From contig NZ_CP156688.1 in assembly GCF_040616545.1 (NCBI RefSeq), positions 496,001 through 560,000 on the forward strand: DNA of 64,000 nucleotides, read 5' to 3'. The translations under genes and the position numbers were made by a program. The first letter of the stretch is position 1. The number at the start of each line of letters is the position of its first letter. Positions 26,651 through 35,639 of this stretch are shown one piece after another. The stretch comes from Akkermansia muciniphila. GTDB taxonomy: Bacteria; Verrucomicrobiota; Verrucomicrobiia; Verrucomicrobiales; Akkermansiaceae. The notes beneath the pieces were generated by a model that saw only the letters and a program-made list of their open reading frames with translations, was not told the origin of the DNA and did no database searches.

Positions 26651-27862
26651 ATGCCCGCTATCCGCATCCTGCTGTTCCCCCTGCTTTTTCTGAACTTTTG
26701 CATGGCCTCCGTGCCGGAAGACGCGCCGCCTTTCAGCGGCCAGTCCATGGAACGTCTGACAACCCTGCTGAGCATTCCGTCCTCCTCCGGAGCGGAAACC
26801 CCTTTCCAGCAATGCTGGCTGAAACACGTGGCGCCCCTGGCGGACAGCTCCGGCACGGACCTGCATCAAAATGCCTGGGCAACATTCCGCAGCCCGGACC
26901 CGGACGCTCCGGAATTGTTGATAGACGCCCATGCGGATGAAGTGGGCGTGGTCATTGCAGGCATCACGCCCAACGGGTTCCTGAAGGTGAAGCCTGTCGG
27001 GTTCCCGGATTTCCAGTCCATGCTTTCCTGCCCCTACCGCTTTGACGGGGCCCATGGTCCCGTCACCGCCTTTGCGGGCGCAGTGCCCGGCTGGTGGTTG
27101 AACCGCTCCCCGCTCCCGGCAGGAAAGGAATACGTCCTGTTTGACGCGGGAGCGTCCAGCGCGGAGGAGGCCCGGAACATGGGCCTGAGCACAGGCCAGC
27201 GCGGCGTTCCCGCCACCAGGCCGGAATTGCTGCACGGTTCCCGCCTGATGGCCCACGGCCTGGACTGCCGCCTGAATTCCTTCATGCTGATGGAACTGGC
27301 TTCTTTCCTGTCCCAACATCAAAAAGACCTGAAATACCACGTAACGCTGCTTTCTTCCTCCCAGGAGGAGATAGGCCTCATCGGAGCCACGGCGTATTGT
27401 GAGAAGAACCGACCCCAGCTGGCTATCGTCATTGACTGCACGCTGGATACCGTCCAGCTCGACGACCTTCCATCCCGTGAAGAAAACGGAAGGCTGACCC
27501 GCCAGGCCATGGGAAAAGGCCCCGTCATTTTCACCCATGACAAGATCTTTTACCAGCCCATCACTGAGCAGCTTCTCCAGCTGGCGGAAGAACAAGGTAT
27601 TCCCCTGCAAAAGGACGCCACCTTTCCTCCCGGCATGGCCAATTTTGTCCCCGTCAAGCTTTACGGCGGCCAGGCCGCCTTCCTGGGACCGCCCATCCGC
27701 TACATGCACTCCCCACGGGAACTGGCGGACCTGAAGGATGTAAAGGCCACGCTGGACCTGCTGGGCCGTTTCCTGTGCACCCCTCCCTCCCCGGAAGTGA
27801 AAGCCGCATCCGCGCAGGAAAAGAAACAACCGCCACAACCGGAACCCGTGACCGCAAGGTAA
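26651..27862 (+). CDS. M42-family metallopeptidase (aminopeptidase-like), exported
   Basis: A 403-residue binuclear metal peptidase. The ATG at 26651 gives a clean signal peptide (MPAIRILLFPLLFLNFCMAS), unusual because M42 enzymes are mostly cytoplasmic. Ligand and catalytic segments are visible: IDAHADEVG, GLDCRLNS (Asp in the H-G-L-D-x-R motif), SSSQEEIGLIGA (general-base Glu pair) and the C-terminal PIRYMHSP histidine. The C-terminus ends in a low-complexity Lys/Gln/Pro tail. It stands alone between the CorC pair and convergent pnp. The substrate is unknown; secreted peptide trimming is inference. Confidence 0.85.
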   Translation: MPAIRILLFPLLFLNFCMASVPEDAPPFSGQSMERLTTLLSIPSSSGAETPFQQCWLKHVAPLADSSGTDLHQNAWATFRSPDPDAPELLIDAHADEVGVVIAGITPNGFLKVKPVGFPDFQSMLSCPYRFDGAHGPVTAFAGAVPGWWLNRSPLPAGKEYVLFDAGASSAEEARNMGLSTGQRGVPATRPELLHGSRLMAHGLDCRLNSFMLMELASFLSQHQKDLKYHVTLLSSSQEEIGLIGATAYCEKNRPQLAIVIDCTLDTVQLDDLPSREENGRLTRQAMGKGPVIFTHDKIFYQPITEQLLQLAEEQGIPLQKDATFPPGMANFVPVKLYGGQAAFLGPPIRYMHSPRELADLKDVKATLDLLGRFLCTPPSPEVKAASAQEKKQPPQPEPVTAR

Positions 27863-27883
27863 AAGCTCCCGTCCAAATTCAAA

Positions 27884-27918
27884 CAGCCCCGTTCCCGGAA
27901 CAACCGGGAACGGGGCTG
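27884..27918. terminator. Bidirectional terminator between convergent M42-like gene and pnp
   Basis: A perfect 15 bp stem, CAGCCCCGTTCCCGG (27884-27898) with CCGGGAACGGGGCTG (27904-27918), and a 5-nt loop. T tracts on both sides are short, but the stem is the strongest in the window and sits between two gene ends. Confidence 0.8.
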
Positions 27919-27945
27919 GAAGTTTAAGGGTTCAACGGGCAACCG

Positions 27946-30090
27946 TTATTCCGTAATGCCGGCGGCTTCCGCTTCAGCAGCCTTGGCGTCGCGCAGAGCG
28001 GCGCGGACAGACATCTTCACACGGCCCTTGTCGTCAATGCCGATGCACTTGGCAGTCACCACGTCTCCCACGCTCACGACGTCTTCCGTCTTGGCGGTGC
28101 GGCCTTCGGCCAGCTCGGAGATGTGAATCAGACCATCCTTGCCGGGAAGCACTTCCATGAACGCGCCGAAGGTGGTCGTGGAAACGATCTTGCCGGTGTA
28201 CAGTTCACCGATTTCAATGGTCTTGAACATGCGGGTGACGAGATCCAGCGCGCGGTCCAGGCCTTCCTGCTTGGCGGCGTAGATGTGCACGGTACCGTCT
28301 TCCTCAATGTTGATGTCGGCGCCGGATTCAGCCTGGATGGCCTTGATGTTCTTGCCGCCGGGGCCAATCAGCTCGCCGATGCGGTCGGCGGGAATCTTGG
28401 TGGTCTCAATGCGGGGAGCGTTCGGGCTCATCTGGGCCGGAGCGGCAATGGCGTCATTCATGACCTTCAGCACGTCCGTGCGGCCGGTCTTGGCCACATG
28501 GATGGCTTCTTCCAGAATGGAGAGGGGGATGCCGGGGAGCTTGAGGTCCAGCTGGTAGCCCGTCACGCCTTCAGACGTGCCGCAAAGCTTGAAGTCCATG
28601 TCACCGTAGAAGTCTTCGGAACCGATGATGTCCAGAAGGGTCTTGTAAGTAGTGATTTCATGCTGGTCATTCTGTTCCGTCACCAGGCCCACGGAAATGC
28701 CCGCCACGGGGCGCTTGAGGGGCACGCCGGCCGCCAGCAGGGACATTGTGCCCGCACAGACGGAGGCCATGGAGGTGGAACCGTTGGATTCCATGATTTC
28801 AGAAGAAATGCGGATGGCGTACGGGAATTCCTGTTCGTCCGGCACTACGGGAGCGATGGAACGTTCCGCCAGAGCGCCATGACCGATTTCACGACGGTTC
28901 TGCCCGCCGAAACGGCCGGTGTCACCTACGGAGAAGGGAGGGAAGTTATAGTGCAGGATGAAGCGCTTTTCATTCACGCTGCCCGTGTAGTTGTCCATGT
29001 ACTGGCGTTCTTCCATCGGAGCGAGCGTCGCCAGGCAGAGGGACATCGTTTCACCGCGGGCAAATATCGCGGAGCCGTGCACCACGGAAGGCAACACGTT
29101 GATTTCCGCGGTCAGGGGGCGCAGTTCCTTGAGGGCGCGGCCGTCGGCACGCTTGTCCTTGTCCATGATGGAGATGCGGAAGGCCTTCTTCTGAATGTAT
29201 TCAAAGACCTGCTCCACGTCAAAATCGGTGGCTTCCGGATGGCGTTCCTTAATGGCGGCTTCCACTTCGTCGCGCAGGGCGCCCACCTTCTTCTGGCGTT
29301 CAACCTTGGAGGCGGCATAGATGGCGTCTTCAATGCGGTCACCGGCGATTTCATAGCCGATTTCCAGCAGTTCCGGCTTGGCAAGACAGAGCTCGTAGGA
29401 ACGCTTTTCCTTGCCGCAGACGGCACGGAGTTCTTCCTGCTTTTCGCAAAGAACCTTCACGTTTTCCTGAGCCAGGCGCAGTGCGGCGATGAAGTCTTCT
29501 TCCGGCAGTTCATTGGCAGAACCTTCAATCATGATTACCTGGTTCTTCGTCCCGGCAAACACCAGGTCAAGCTGGCTGTTTTCACGCTGGGAGTTGGTCG
29601 GGTTAATGATGAACTGGCCGTCAACACGGCCCACGCGGACGGCGCCCACGGGTTCGGCAAAGGGGAGGTCGGAAACGACGCAGGCGGCGGAAGCGCCGTT
29701 GATGCTCAGAATATCCGGTTCATTTTCACCATCGGCGGAGAGCAGAAGGGTTACTACCTGCGTGTCATAGAAGTAACCCTTGGGGAACATCGGGCGCAGG
29801 GGGCGGTCCGTCATGCGGCACGTCAGGATTTCCTTTTCCGTGGGGCGGCCTTCACGCTTGAAGTAGCCGCCGGGGAACATGCCCGCGGCAGCGGCCTTTT
29901 CCTTGTATTCCACAGACAGGGGGAAGAAGGTCTGGCCTTCCTTTACTTTGGTGGCGCTCACCACGGTCACGAGAACCACGGTGTCGCCGCTGCGGACGAC
30001 AACCGCGCCGTCTGCAAGACGGGCCATTTTTCCGGTTTCAATCGTGATGGGATTCGTACCAACGTTGCATTCAACTGAATGTATGCTCAT
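27946..30090 (-). CDS. pnp: Polyribonucleotide nucleotidyltransferase (PNPase)
   Basis: Phosphorolytic 3'-5' exoribonuclease of mRNA decay, 714 residues. Two RNase PH-like domains are followed by a KH domain with RIGELIGPGGKNIKAIQ and an S1 domain (GKIVSTTTFGAFMEVLPGKDGLIH). Active-site segments DRPLRPMFP and MASVCAGTMSL are present. In most bacteria pnp follows rpsO directly; here an efflux operon lies between them on the same strand. Confidence 0.98.
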   Translation of the reverse strand: MSIHSVECNVGTNPITIETGKMARLADGAVVVRSGDTVVLVTVVSATKVKEGQTFFPLSVEYKEKAAAAGMFPGGYFKREGRPTEKEILTCRMTDRPLRPMFPKGYFYDTQVVTLLLSADGENEPDILSINGASAACVVSDLPFAEPVGAVRVGRVDGQFIINPTNSQRENSQLDLVFAGTKNQVIMIEGSANELPEEDFIAALRLAQENVKVLCEKQEELRAVCGKEKRSYELCLAKPELLEIGYEIAGDRIEDAIYAASKVERQKKVGALRDEVEAAIKERHPEATDFDVEQVFEYIQKKAFRISIMDKDKRADGRALKELRPLTAEINVLPSVVHGSAIFARGETMSLCLATLAPMEERQYMDNYTGSVNEKRFILHYNFPPFSVGDTGRFGGQNRREIGHGALAERSIAPVVPDEQEFPYAIRISSEIMESNGSTSMASVCAGTMSLLAAGVPLKRPVAGISVGLVTEQNDQHEITTYKTLLDIIGSEDFYGDMDFKLCGTSEGVTGYQLDLKLPGIPLSILEEAIHVAKTGRTDVLKVMNDAIAAPAQMSPNAPRIETTKIPADRIGELIGPGGKNIKAIQAESGADINIEEDGTVHIYAAKQEGLDRALDLVTRMFKTIEIGELYTGKIVSTTTFGAFMEVLPGKDGLIHISELAEGRTAKTEDVVSVGDVVTAKCIGIDDKGRVKMSVRAALRDAKAAEAEAAGITE

Positions 30091-30544
30091 TATATTTCTT
30101 GTCTTTCAGTCACCCGCAGCCTCATCAGCCCATTCAGGCCGGCTCCGGGCGGGAAGCCTGAATGGCGTCAGGTACGGGCAGTGCCTCAGGAAGAGTGTTA
30201 TCCGCAGCAGCTTTTTCCCAAAAATGAAGGGGAACACTGTCTGCGCGGCAGGGCGCACATCCCAGATGGATCAAACGCTCCGGCCCAGTCTTACCGGCTT
30301 GACAGCCTGTGAAAATCCGAAAATTTCTCAAGGCATGCCCGACAGAAACGCACCGGGAAACGAATCCCCGAACGTCGGATTCCAGCATAATCCCCGTCAA
30401 GGAGAATGCAAGCAAATAGTTTGATAGACGAGTGGTTCCGGAATTTTTAAAACCGTTCACAAAAAAATAAAGCCCCTCCCTTTCCCGCACGGAAGGTTTT
30501 GCCGGACAGAAGCGCATTTCCCCTTCCGTAAGGTCCGCACACCC
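30091..30544. other. Intergenic region upstream of pnp
   Basis: 454 bp between the pnp start and the outer-membrane channel stop, both on the minus strand. It should contain the pnp promoter and leader. An inverted repeat ACGGAAGG (30489-30496)/CCTTCCGT (30522-30529) followed on the minus strand by a T run (about 30475-30460) may terminate the efflux operon, though the loop and gap are long. No tRNA or protein gene was recognised. Confidence 0.45.
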
Positions 30545-31945
30545 TCATGCGGAACCGGGGCGGCCCTGCCATCCACCGCCCAATGCCTTGCAGAATTTAA
30601 CGACGGCATTCAGCCGCATCTGCGCGGCATCCGCCATTTCCAGCTCCCCGCTCAAGAGGTGCCTGTGCGTGTCCAGGGCATCCATCAACCCCAGATACCC
30701 GGCCTCATACTGTTTGGACGCAATATCCCAGCTCCGGCGCAGGCACTTCACCTCGTCAAGGGCGGCTTCATAAACCTCCGTACTTTTACGGCGTTCCACC
30801 AGGGCGTCCCGGATTTCCCGGAAGGCATTCAGAACCGCCTGTTCATATGCAGCCTGCACGGCGGCGCATTCGGCAGACGCCGCGCGGACGGCGGCGCGCT
30901 TCCTCCCTCCGTCAAACAAAGTCTGGATCATCCCGCCTCCCAGATCATAGCTTCTGGACAGCTGGTTCAGCAGTTCGTTCAGCTGGGTGCTGACCTGCCC
31001 CAGCTGCCCGGTCAGCACCAGTGAGGGGAACCTGTCCTTCCGCGCCGCCTCCTTTCCATAAAAAGCGGCTTTCAGGCGGGATTCCAGTTCCCATATATCC
31101 GGACGGCGTTCAATCATGTCACCGGGAATCCGTGCCGGAATGGATGGAGGAGAAGCCAGCAGGGCCGGATTGCCTCCGGCGGGCCGGACGCCTTTCATCA
31201 CCTGCCGGGGGCTGTCCCCCACGAGCACGGACAAGACGCTTTCTGCCCGGGACAATTCGTTTTCCGCCAGTTTCAACTGGGCCAGCGTTCTGGAACGCTC
31301 CGCCTGGACACGGCGCAGGGCAAGCTCCGGATACTGCCCCTGCACAAACCTTTTTTCATACATGGCGCAGGTCTGCTCATAGGAGGCGTGAACGCGCCGG
31401 ATGATGAGGCATTTTTCTTCCCACGTGCGCACATTGATGTACGCGGAGGCCACCTCCGCCGTCAGGCGCAGGTAAACCGCATCCCGCGCGGCAGAAGAAG
31501 CCAGCAGTTCGGAACGGGCGGCTTCCGTGCGTGCCCGCAACTTCCCCCACAAGTCCACTTCATAGGAGAGAATGCCGGACATGGACCACAAGTCCCTGGA
31601 ACGGTCCGGCAGGTTGTTCATATAGCGTTCGCCCTCAGAAAGCTCCTGGCTACTGGCTCCGGCCCTCAGTTCAGCCCGGGGCAGCAGGGCTGCTCCCGCC
31701 TGTGCCGCCAGGGCGGAGGCCTGGTCCACCAGGGCACTGGCGCGGAGAAGATCGCGGTTACGCTCCACGGCCTTTTCTTCCAGACGGTTCAGAGCGCGAT
31801 CATGAAAAATGCGCCACCAGCCGTGCCCCACGGGGGAAGTCCGGGCCGTTCCCTCCGGCATATCCATGACAGGCCGTTCAAATACGGCCGTACTGCCGCA
31901 GGACGCCAGCAGGGCGCCCATGAGAAGAAGCATGAGGTGTTTCAT
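30545..31945 (-). CDS. NodT-family outer-membrane efflux lipoprotein
   Basis: Outer-membrane factor (TolC/OprM type) of a tripartite pump, 466 residues from the ATG at 31945. I chose this start for its lipoprotein signal (MKHLMLLLMGALLASC) and because it overlaps the MFS gene by 4 bp; the open frame upstream of it is composition only. The coiled OMF repeats show GHGWWRIFHDRALNRLEEKAVERN, LSYEVDLWGKLRA and the C-terminal LFDGGRKRAAV copy. It is last in the TetR-adaptor-MFS-channel operon. Confidence 0.92.
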   Translation of the reverse strand: MKHLMLLLMGALLASCGSTAVFERPVMDMPEGTARTSPVGHGWWRIFHDRALNRLEEKAVERNRDLLRASALVDQASALAAQAGAALLPRAELRAGASSQELSEGERYMNNLPDRSRDLWSMSGILSYEVDLWGKLRARTEAARSELLASSAARDAVYLRLTAEVASAYINVRTWEEKCLIIRRVHASYEQTCAMYEKRFVQGQYPELALRRVQAERSRTLAQLKLAENELSRAESVLSVLVGDSPRQVMKGVRPAGGNPALLASPPSIPARIPGDMIERRPDIWELESRLKAAFYGKEAARKDRFPSLVLTGQLGQVSTQLNELLNQLSRSYDLGGGMIQTLFDGGRKRAAVRAASAECAAVQAAYEQAVLNAFREIRDALVERRKSTEVYEAALDEVKCLRRSWDIASKQYEAGYLGLMDALDTHRHLLSGELEMADAAQMRLNAVVKFCKALGGGWQGRPGSA

Positions 31946-33501
31946 GAAGCGGACTTCCTTTCCGGGCTGGATTTCAGGCAGAACAGGGCAAACAGAACTC
32001 CCGCCGCCCCCACGATTACAGTGCAGAGATAAAAAGTATCCACGGAAAAAATCTGGCTTTGCAGCGCCACGGACTTCCGGAGCACCGCTTCCACGGACGC
32101 GTGAATTTCCCGTGCCGTGCCTCCGGTTTCCGTAAAATGCCGCTGCCACAGGTCCAGCGTATGCACCGTTCCCGGTGCATCCTCCCTCACCTGCTCCGCC
32201 ATGCTGAAGCGGAACCCTGTTTTCATATGGGCCAGTACGGTGCTCACACTGCTGACATACAAGGAAATGAAGATGTAGCGCACGGTGTTCAGCGTCCGGG
32301 AGGAAGCGGCGGCGGCATGGTTCTCCACCCCTCTCAGGGCAAGCGGCGTGGCCGTGTTCAAACAGAACGCATACCCGATCCCGAACAATCCCAGGGGCCA
32401 TGCCACATCCAGCCAGGAGCAGCCCGCATCCAGCCGGGAAAGGAGGAAAGCGGAGAAACCCAGCGCCAGCAGCCCGGCCATCATGCCCACCCTGAGGGCC
32501 AGTTTACCCTTCTGCATCAAGGGCAGTACAAGGACTGCACCGCCGCAGAACCCCGCCACCAGAACCATAAACACATAGGCAATTCCCACCGGCTCGTAAT
32601 TCATTACATTACGCATGAACTGCACCGTCCCCACGCGCACCCAGCAAATGCAGAAGATGTTGCACAGGGAAGCCAGCAGGCCGCACAGGAACCGCCAGTT
32701 GCCCAGCACGCGGACGTTCAGCAGCGGGGAACGGTGAGTCATGCAGGAAATGAAGGCCAGGGCAAAGGAACAAAATCCCCCGTACATCCACCCCAGCACT
32801 CCGGGTGCCGTCCAGCCGTCTGTCTCCCCGTAAATGAGGACCATCAGCAGGCACACGCATCCCATCCCCACCGCCAGAAAGGAAAACCAGTCAAACTTTC
32901 CGCTCCTGGGTATTTTCTGGTTGGGAACGTACAGCGTCGTCAGAACAGCCAGGATAAGCGCCGCCGCGCCCACAATGACGAACAGCCCCCGCCAGTGCCA
33001 GTATTGCACCAGCAGGCACCCCACTACCGGGCTGGCGCAGGAAGCCAGGCCAATGGAGCAAAGCTTCACGCCCATTGTCACGCCGCGGCGCTCCGGCGGC
33101 AGGGCGGCATTCACCAGGCCCGTGCCGTATACGAGGGCCAGCCCTCCTCCGGCCCCCTGGAGGAAACGGGCCAGAATCATCATGAAAAAATGATCGGCCG
33201 CCAGCCCAAGGAGCGTCCCGAGCAGCAGCATCAGCAATGCCATGCGCAGGGACCTTCTTAACCCGATGCGTGCCCACAGATACGCCGCCACAGTAAAGGA
33301 CAGGGCAGTCCCCAGCGGGCATGCGCCACCTGACCAGGAAACGTCCAGCGTGCCCACCACAAACGTGCCTGACAAATCCGGCGTGGCCGCCGTGATGCAG
33401 CCCATATTCAGGAACGTCAGCATCGTGCAGGCGCAGGCCATCCCTACCAGCAGGCGGCGGCGCCACGCCGGAACCGTTGTTTGCTGAACAGAACCACTCA
33501 T
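31942..33501 (-). CDS. MFS efflux transporter, DHA2 (EmrB/QacA-like) family
   Basis: A 519-residue, 14-helix drug:H+ antiporter. The N-terminal helix carries LNMGCITAATPDLSGTF, and the motif-C-like region near GLASCASPVVGCLLV is typical of antiporters. Together with the adaptor just upstream (9 bp gap) and the channel downstream (4 bp overlap) it should form an EmrAB-TolC-like tripartite pump. Substrates cannot be predicted; bile salts or lipophilic acids would fit a gut bacterium, but that is inference. Confidence 0.9.
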   Translation of the reverse strand: MSGSVQQTTVPAWRRRLLVGMACACTMLTFLNMGCITAATPDLSGTFVVGTLDVSWSGGACPLGTALSFTVAAYLWARIGLRRSLRMALLMLLLGTLLGLAADHFFMMILARFLQGAGGGLALVYGTGLVNAALPPERRGVTMGVKLCSIGLASCASPVVGCLLVQYWHWRGLFVIVGAAALILAVLTTLYVPNQKIPRSGKFDWFSFLAVGMGCVCLLMVLIYGETDGWTAPGVLGWMYGGFCSFALAFISCMTHRSPLLNVRVLGNWRFLCGLLASLCNIFCICWVRVGTVQFMRNVMNYEPVGIAYVFMVLVAGFCGGAVLVLPLMQKGKLALRVGMMAGLLALGFSAFLLSRLDAGCSWLDVAWPLGLFGIGYAFCLNTATPLALRGVENHAAAASSRTLNTVRYIFISLYVSSVSTVLAHMKTGFRFSMAEQVREDAPGTVHTLDLWQRHFTETGGTAREIHASVEAVLRKSVALQSQIFSVDTFYLCTVIVGAAGVLFALFCLKSSPERKSAS

Positions 33502-33510
33502 GCCCTTCCC

Positions 33511-34521
33511 TTAAAAATCAATGGAAACCTTTCCCTGCATCCCCGGACGGAATACGATGCCTTCCTCCGCCTCCGGCAGGCTCACCTTGACGGGGAACCG
33601 CTGCATGACCTTGGTAAAATAACCGCTGACGTTCTCCGTGGATATCAGGGAAAAGGTGGCGTAAGTGGCCGCCCCTATCTCATAAACCATGCCGTGGAAC
33701 ACCCTGCCGTGATAACCGTCCAGGGTAAACCTCACGTCCTGCCCCTGGCGGATACGGCCTATTTTGGTTTCCTCCACGCGGACGTTGAGCCAGATGTCAT
33801 TGCTGTCCACAATGGAAAAAAGCTTCTGTCCGGAACTGACCATCTCCCCTTCATTCACCAGCTTGCGGGCAATCACCCCGTCCACGGGAGACTTGACCAC
33901 ACATTCCCCGCACAGTACTTCCAGCTCTTCCAGTTCCGCACGAGCTGCTTCCAGCTGGGCCTGTGCGGACCTTTTTTCCTCCTCGCGGTAACCCTCCAGC
34001 CTGAGGGCCAGGGTTTCCTGTTCCGCCTTTTCCACCGCCTGCGCCGCCAGGTAGGTGGCCCGTACGGCGTCCCGGTCCGCGGAGCTGATGCCCGCCTGCT
34101 CCCTCACCAGCTTTTCAATGCGCTCATAATCCCGCCGGGCATGTTCCAGGCTGGCGGACGCCTGGGCCGTCCTGGCCCTCTGGGATTCTATTTCCTGCGG
34201 GCGGAAACCGGCCTGCATTTCATCATTCCTGGCCTGCATCAGCTTGACACGGGAACGGGCGGCCAGCAGGCGCGCCTGCATGGTGCGCCCGTCCAGGTGG
34301 GCCAGCGTCTGTCCACGGCTCACGGCGTCCCCTTCCTCCACCTCCACGCTGATGATGCGCTCCGCCAGCTTTGACCCCACGGAAACGATGCTCGCCTCCA
34401 CCCGGCAGTCATCCGTGTTCATGGAATGGTTCTCCCGGAAATGCCAGACGCCCCAGCCGATGGCTCCCACGGCTGCCAGGGCCATGCTGCCCAGTGAAAT
34501 GGCTTTCAAATGTTTGCTCAT
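33511..34521 (-). CDS. HlyD/EmrA-family periplasmic adaptor
   Basis: Membrane-fusion protein that links the MFS pump to the outer-membrane channel. From the ATG at 34521 (336 residues) the start overlaps the TetR stop in an ATGA arrangement, which supports this start over one further upstream. There is one N-terminal transmembrane helix (about 8-24), a lipoyl half-motif (LAERIISVEVEEGDAVSRGQ), a long coiled-coil hairpin and the matching lipoyl half (VVKSPVDGVIARKLVNEGEMV). Confidence 0.92.
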   Translation of the reverse strand: MSKHLKAISLGSMALAAVGAIGWGVWHFRENHSMNTDDCRVEASIVSVGSKLAERIISVEVEEGDAVSRGQTLAHLDGRTMQARLLAARSRVKLMQARNDEMQAGFRPQEIESQRARTAQASASLEHARRDYERIEKLVREQAGISSADRDAVRATYLAAQAVEKAEQETLALRLEGYREEEKRSAQAQLEAARAELEELEVLCGECVVKSPVDGVIARKLVNEGEMVSSGQKLFSIVDSNDIWLNVRVEETKIGRIRQGQDVRFTLDGYHGRVFHGMVYEIGAATYATFSLISTENVSGYFTKVMQRFPVKVSLPEAEEGIVFRPGMQGKVSIDF

Positions 34522-35135
34522 GCTCCGCAGGATGTGCATTGCCGGGAAAATCCCTGAATGAACAGGCCAATGGTCAGCTTCATGGAGGCTACCTTGTCCT
34601 GCCACGTCCTGCTGTCATCATTCAGGCAGTACATCAGCATGTAGCCGTGCAGGGTATTGATGAAAGCGCGCACCATGAGCTGCACGTCCCCTTCCCTGAC
34701 TTTTCCTTTTTCCTGCATGGCGGTCATGTACTCACACAGGAAGGAGTGAAGCTCCCGCGGATCGCGCAAAAAATCATCCCCGTTCGTGTCCACGGAGTCC
34801 AACGCGCTCAAGTAGGCACGGAAGGCGTTTCTCTTGGCCTTCGTCTCCTGGAAGTACAGGCGCGCGGCCAGTTTCAGGTCATGCGCCAAGTCCCACGTTT
34901 TCCTGTTCTCGAATTCCCTTTTCAGTTCACTGGCATATTCCCGGTACCTGATGATTTCATCCAGCAGGGACTTCTTGGTGGCAAAATAGCGGAAGACGGT
35001 TTTTTCACAAATACCGGCCTTTGCCCCCACCTCCTGAACGCTGACGCGGTGGAACCCCCTTTCGCTCATCAGCTCAATGGCCGCCTCTACAATCTTTCTC
35101 AGCGTGTTCTGCTGGACCCGTGTCATTTGCTCCAT
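34518..35135 (-). CDS. TetR-family regulator of the efflux operon
   Basis: A 205-residue repressor with a clear N-terminal HTH (IVEAAIELMSERGFHRVSVQEVGAKAGICEKTVFRYFATKKSL). It is first in the operon with the adaptor, MFS and channel genes. A perfect inverted repeat lies at its own promoter (next entry), so autoregulation and control of the whole pump operon is likely. The first ATG at 35135 lies just inside the operator region; a second in-frame ATG at 35126 follows GGAG and could be used instead. Confidence 0.9.
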   Translation of the reverse strand: MEQMTRVQQNTLRKIVEAAIELMSERGFHRVSVQEVGAKAGICEKTVFRYFATKKSLLDEIIRYREYASELKREFENRKTWDLAHDLKLAARLYFQETKAKRNAFRAYLSALDSVDTNGDDFLRDPRELHSFLCEYMTAMQEKGKVREGDVQLMVRAFINTLHGYMLMYCLNDDSRTWQDKVASMKLTIGLFIQGFSRQCTSCGA

Positions 35136-35137
35136 AG

Positions 35138-35160
35138 ATGTCTGTCAGGCTAACAGACAT
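35138..35160. promoter_or_regulatory. Candidate TetR operator
   Basis: Perfect palindrome ATGTCTGT (35138-35145), 7 bp spacer, ACAGACAT (35153-35160). It ends 3 bp before the TetR start codon, and the -10 box of the operon promoter falls inside its spacer, so bound repressor would block RNA polymerase. Confidence 0.75.
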
Positions 35161-35174
35161 TTTTTAAAGATCAA
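35147..35174 (-). promoter_or_regulatory. Efflux operon promoter
   Basis: On the minus strand TTGATC (35174-35169), 16 bp spacer, TAGCCT (35152-35147); the start codon lies 11 nt further on. The -35 is good; the -10 is a 4/6 match. It is overlapped by the palindrome. Confidence 0.55.
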
Positions 35175-35221
35175 GCCCCTATTTCCGAACATGAAGGAGG
35201 AAGAGCCACTCTCCCGCAGGA

Positions 35222-35257
35222 ATAAAAAACGACCGCTGCGGAAAACCGCAACGGCCG
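35222..35257 (-). terminator. Terminator of rpsO
   Basis: On the minus strand GGCCGTTGCGG, TTTT loop, CCGCAGCGGTC, then a GTTTTTTATT tract (plus-strand arms 35231-35241 and 35246-35256). It separates rpsO from the efflux operon. Confidence 0.85.
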
Positions 35258-35283
35258 TATCAAACGGGAACGTGCTCCGCCGT

Positions 35284-35538
35284 TTAGCGGCGAAGGCCAA
35301 GACGCTGAATCAGGCTCTGATACTGGGCCAGATCTTCACGCTTGACGTAATCAAGAAGCTTGCGGCGCAGAGCCACCATTTTCAACAACCCGCGGCGGGA
35401 AGAAACATCATGCTTGTTCGTGCTCAGGTGGTCGGTCAGGTGGGCGATGCGCTGGGTCAGGTGGGCGATCTGGTAGCTGGAGCTACCGGAATCCTTTTCG
35501 TGCATCTTGAATTCCTGCAAATTGATTTCGTTACTCAT
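35284..35538 (-). CDS. rpsO: 30S ribosomal protein S15
   Basis: An 84-residue S15, close to the usual 88-89, binding 16S rRNA in the platform. Conserved features include [33 protein letters not shown] and [16 protein letters not shown]. It has its own terminator and is separated from pnp by the four-gene efflux operon. Confidence 0.97.
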   Translation of the reverse strand: MSNEINLQEFKMHEKDSGSSSYQIAHLTQRIAHLTDHLSTNKHDVSSRRGLLKMVALRRKLLDYVKREDLAQYQSLIQRLGLRR

Positions 35539-35639
35539 AAGTGTTTTCTTTGAATGTATTTAGCTCGTGGCAGCGGCTAATCGACACTGTGAGGGCGCCA
35601 ACTATGCACCATCCGTTCCCAAAAGCAATTCAAATTTCA

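Noticed and set aside
28123-30078. 651-codon open frame opposite pnp
   Set aside because: Shadow of PNPase; composition-driven and lacks recognisable domains.
30330-30440. tRNA-like stretch near GTTC on either strand
   Set aside because: No acceptor stem or complete cloverleaf could be formed.
30134-30517. 127-codon minus-strand frame upstream of pnp
   Set aside because: No family features; probably part of the pnp leader and intergenic DNA.
31946-32401. N-terminal extension of the NodT-family protein up to 618 residues
   Set aside because: The extra 152 residues overlap the MFS gene and are Arg/Gly/Cys-rich noise; the lipoprotein start at 31945 is far better.
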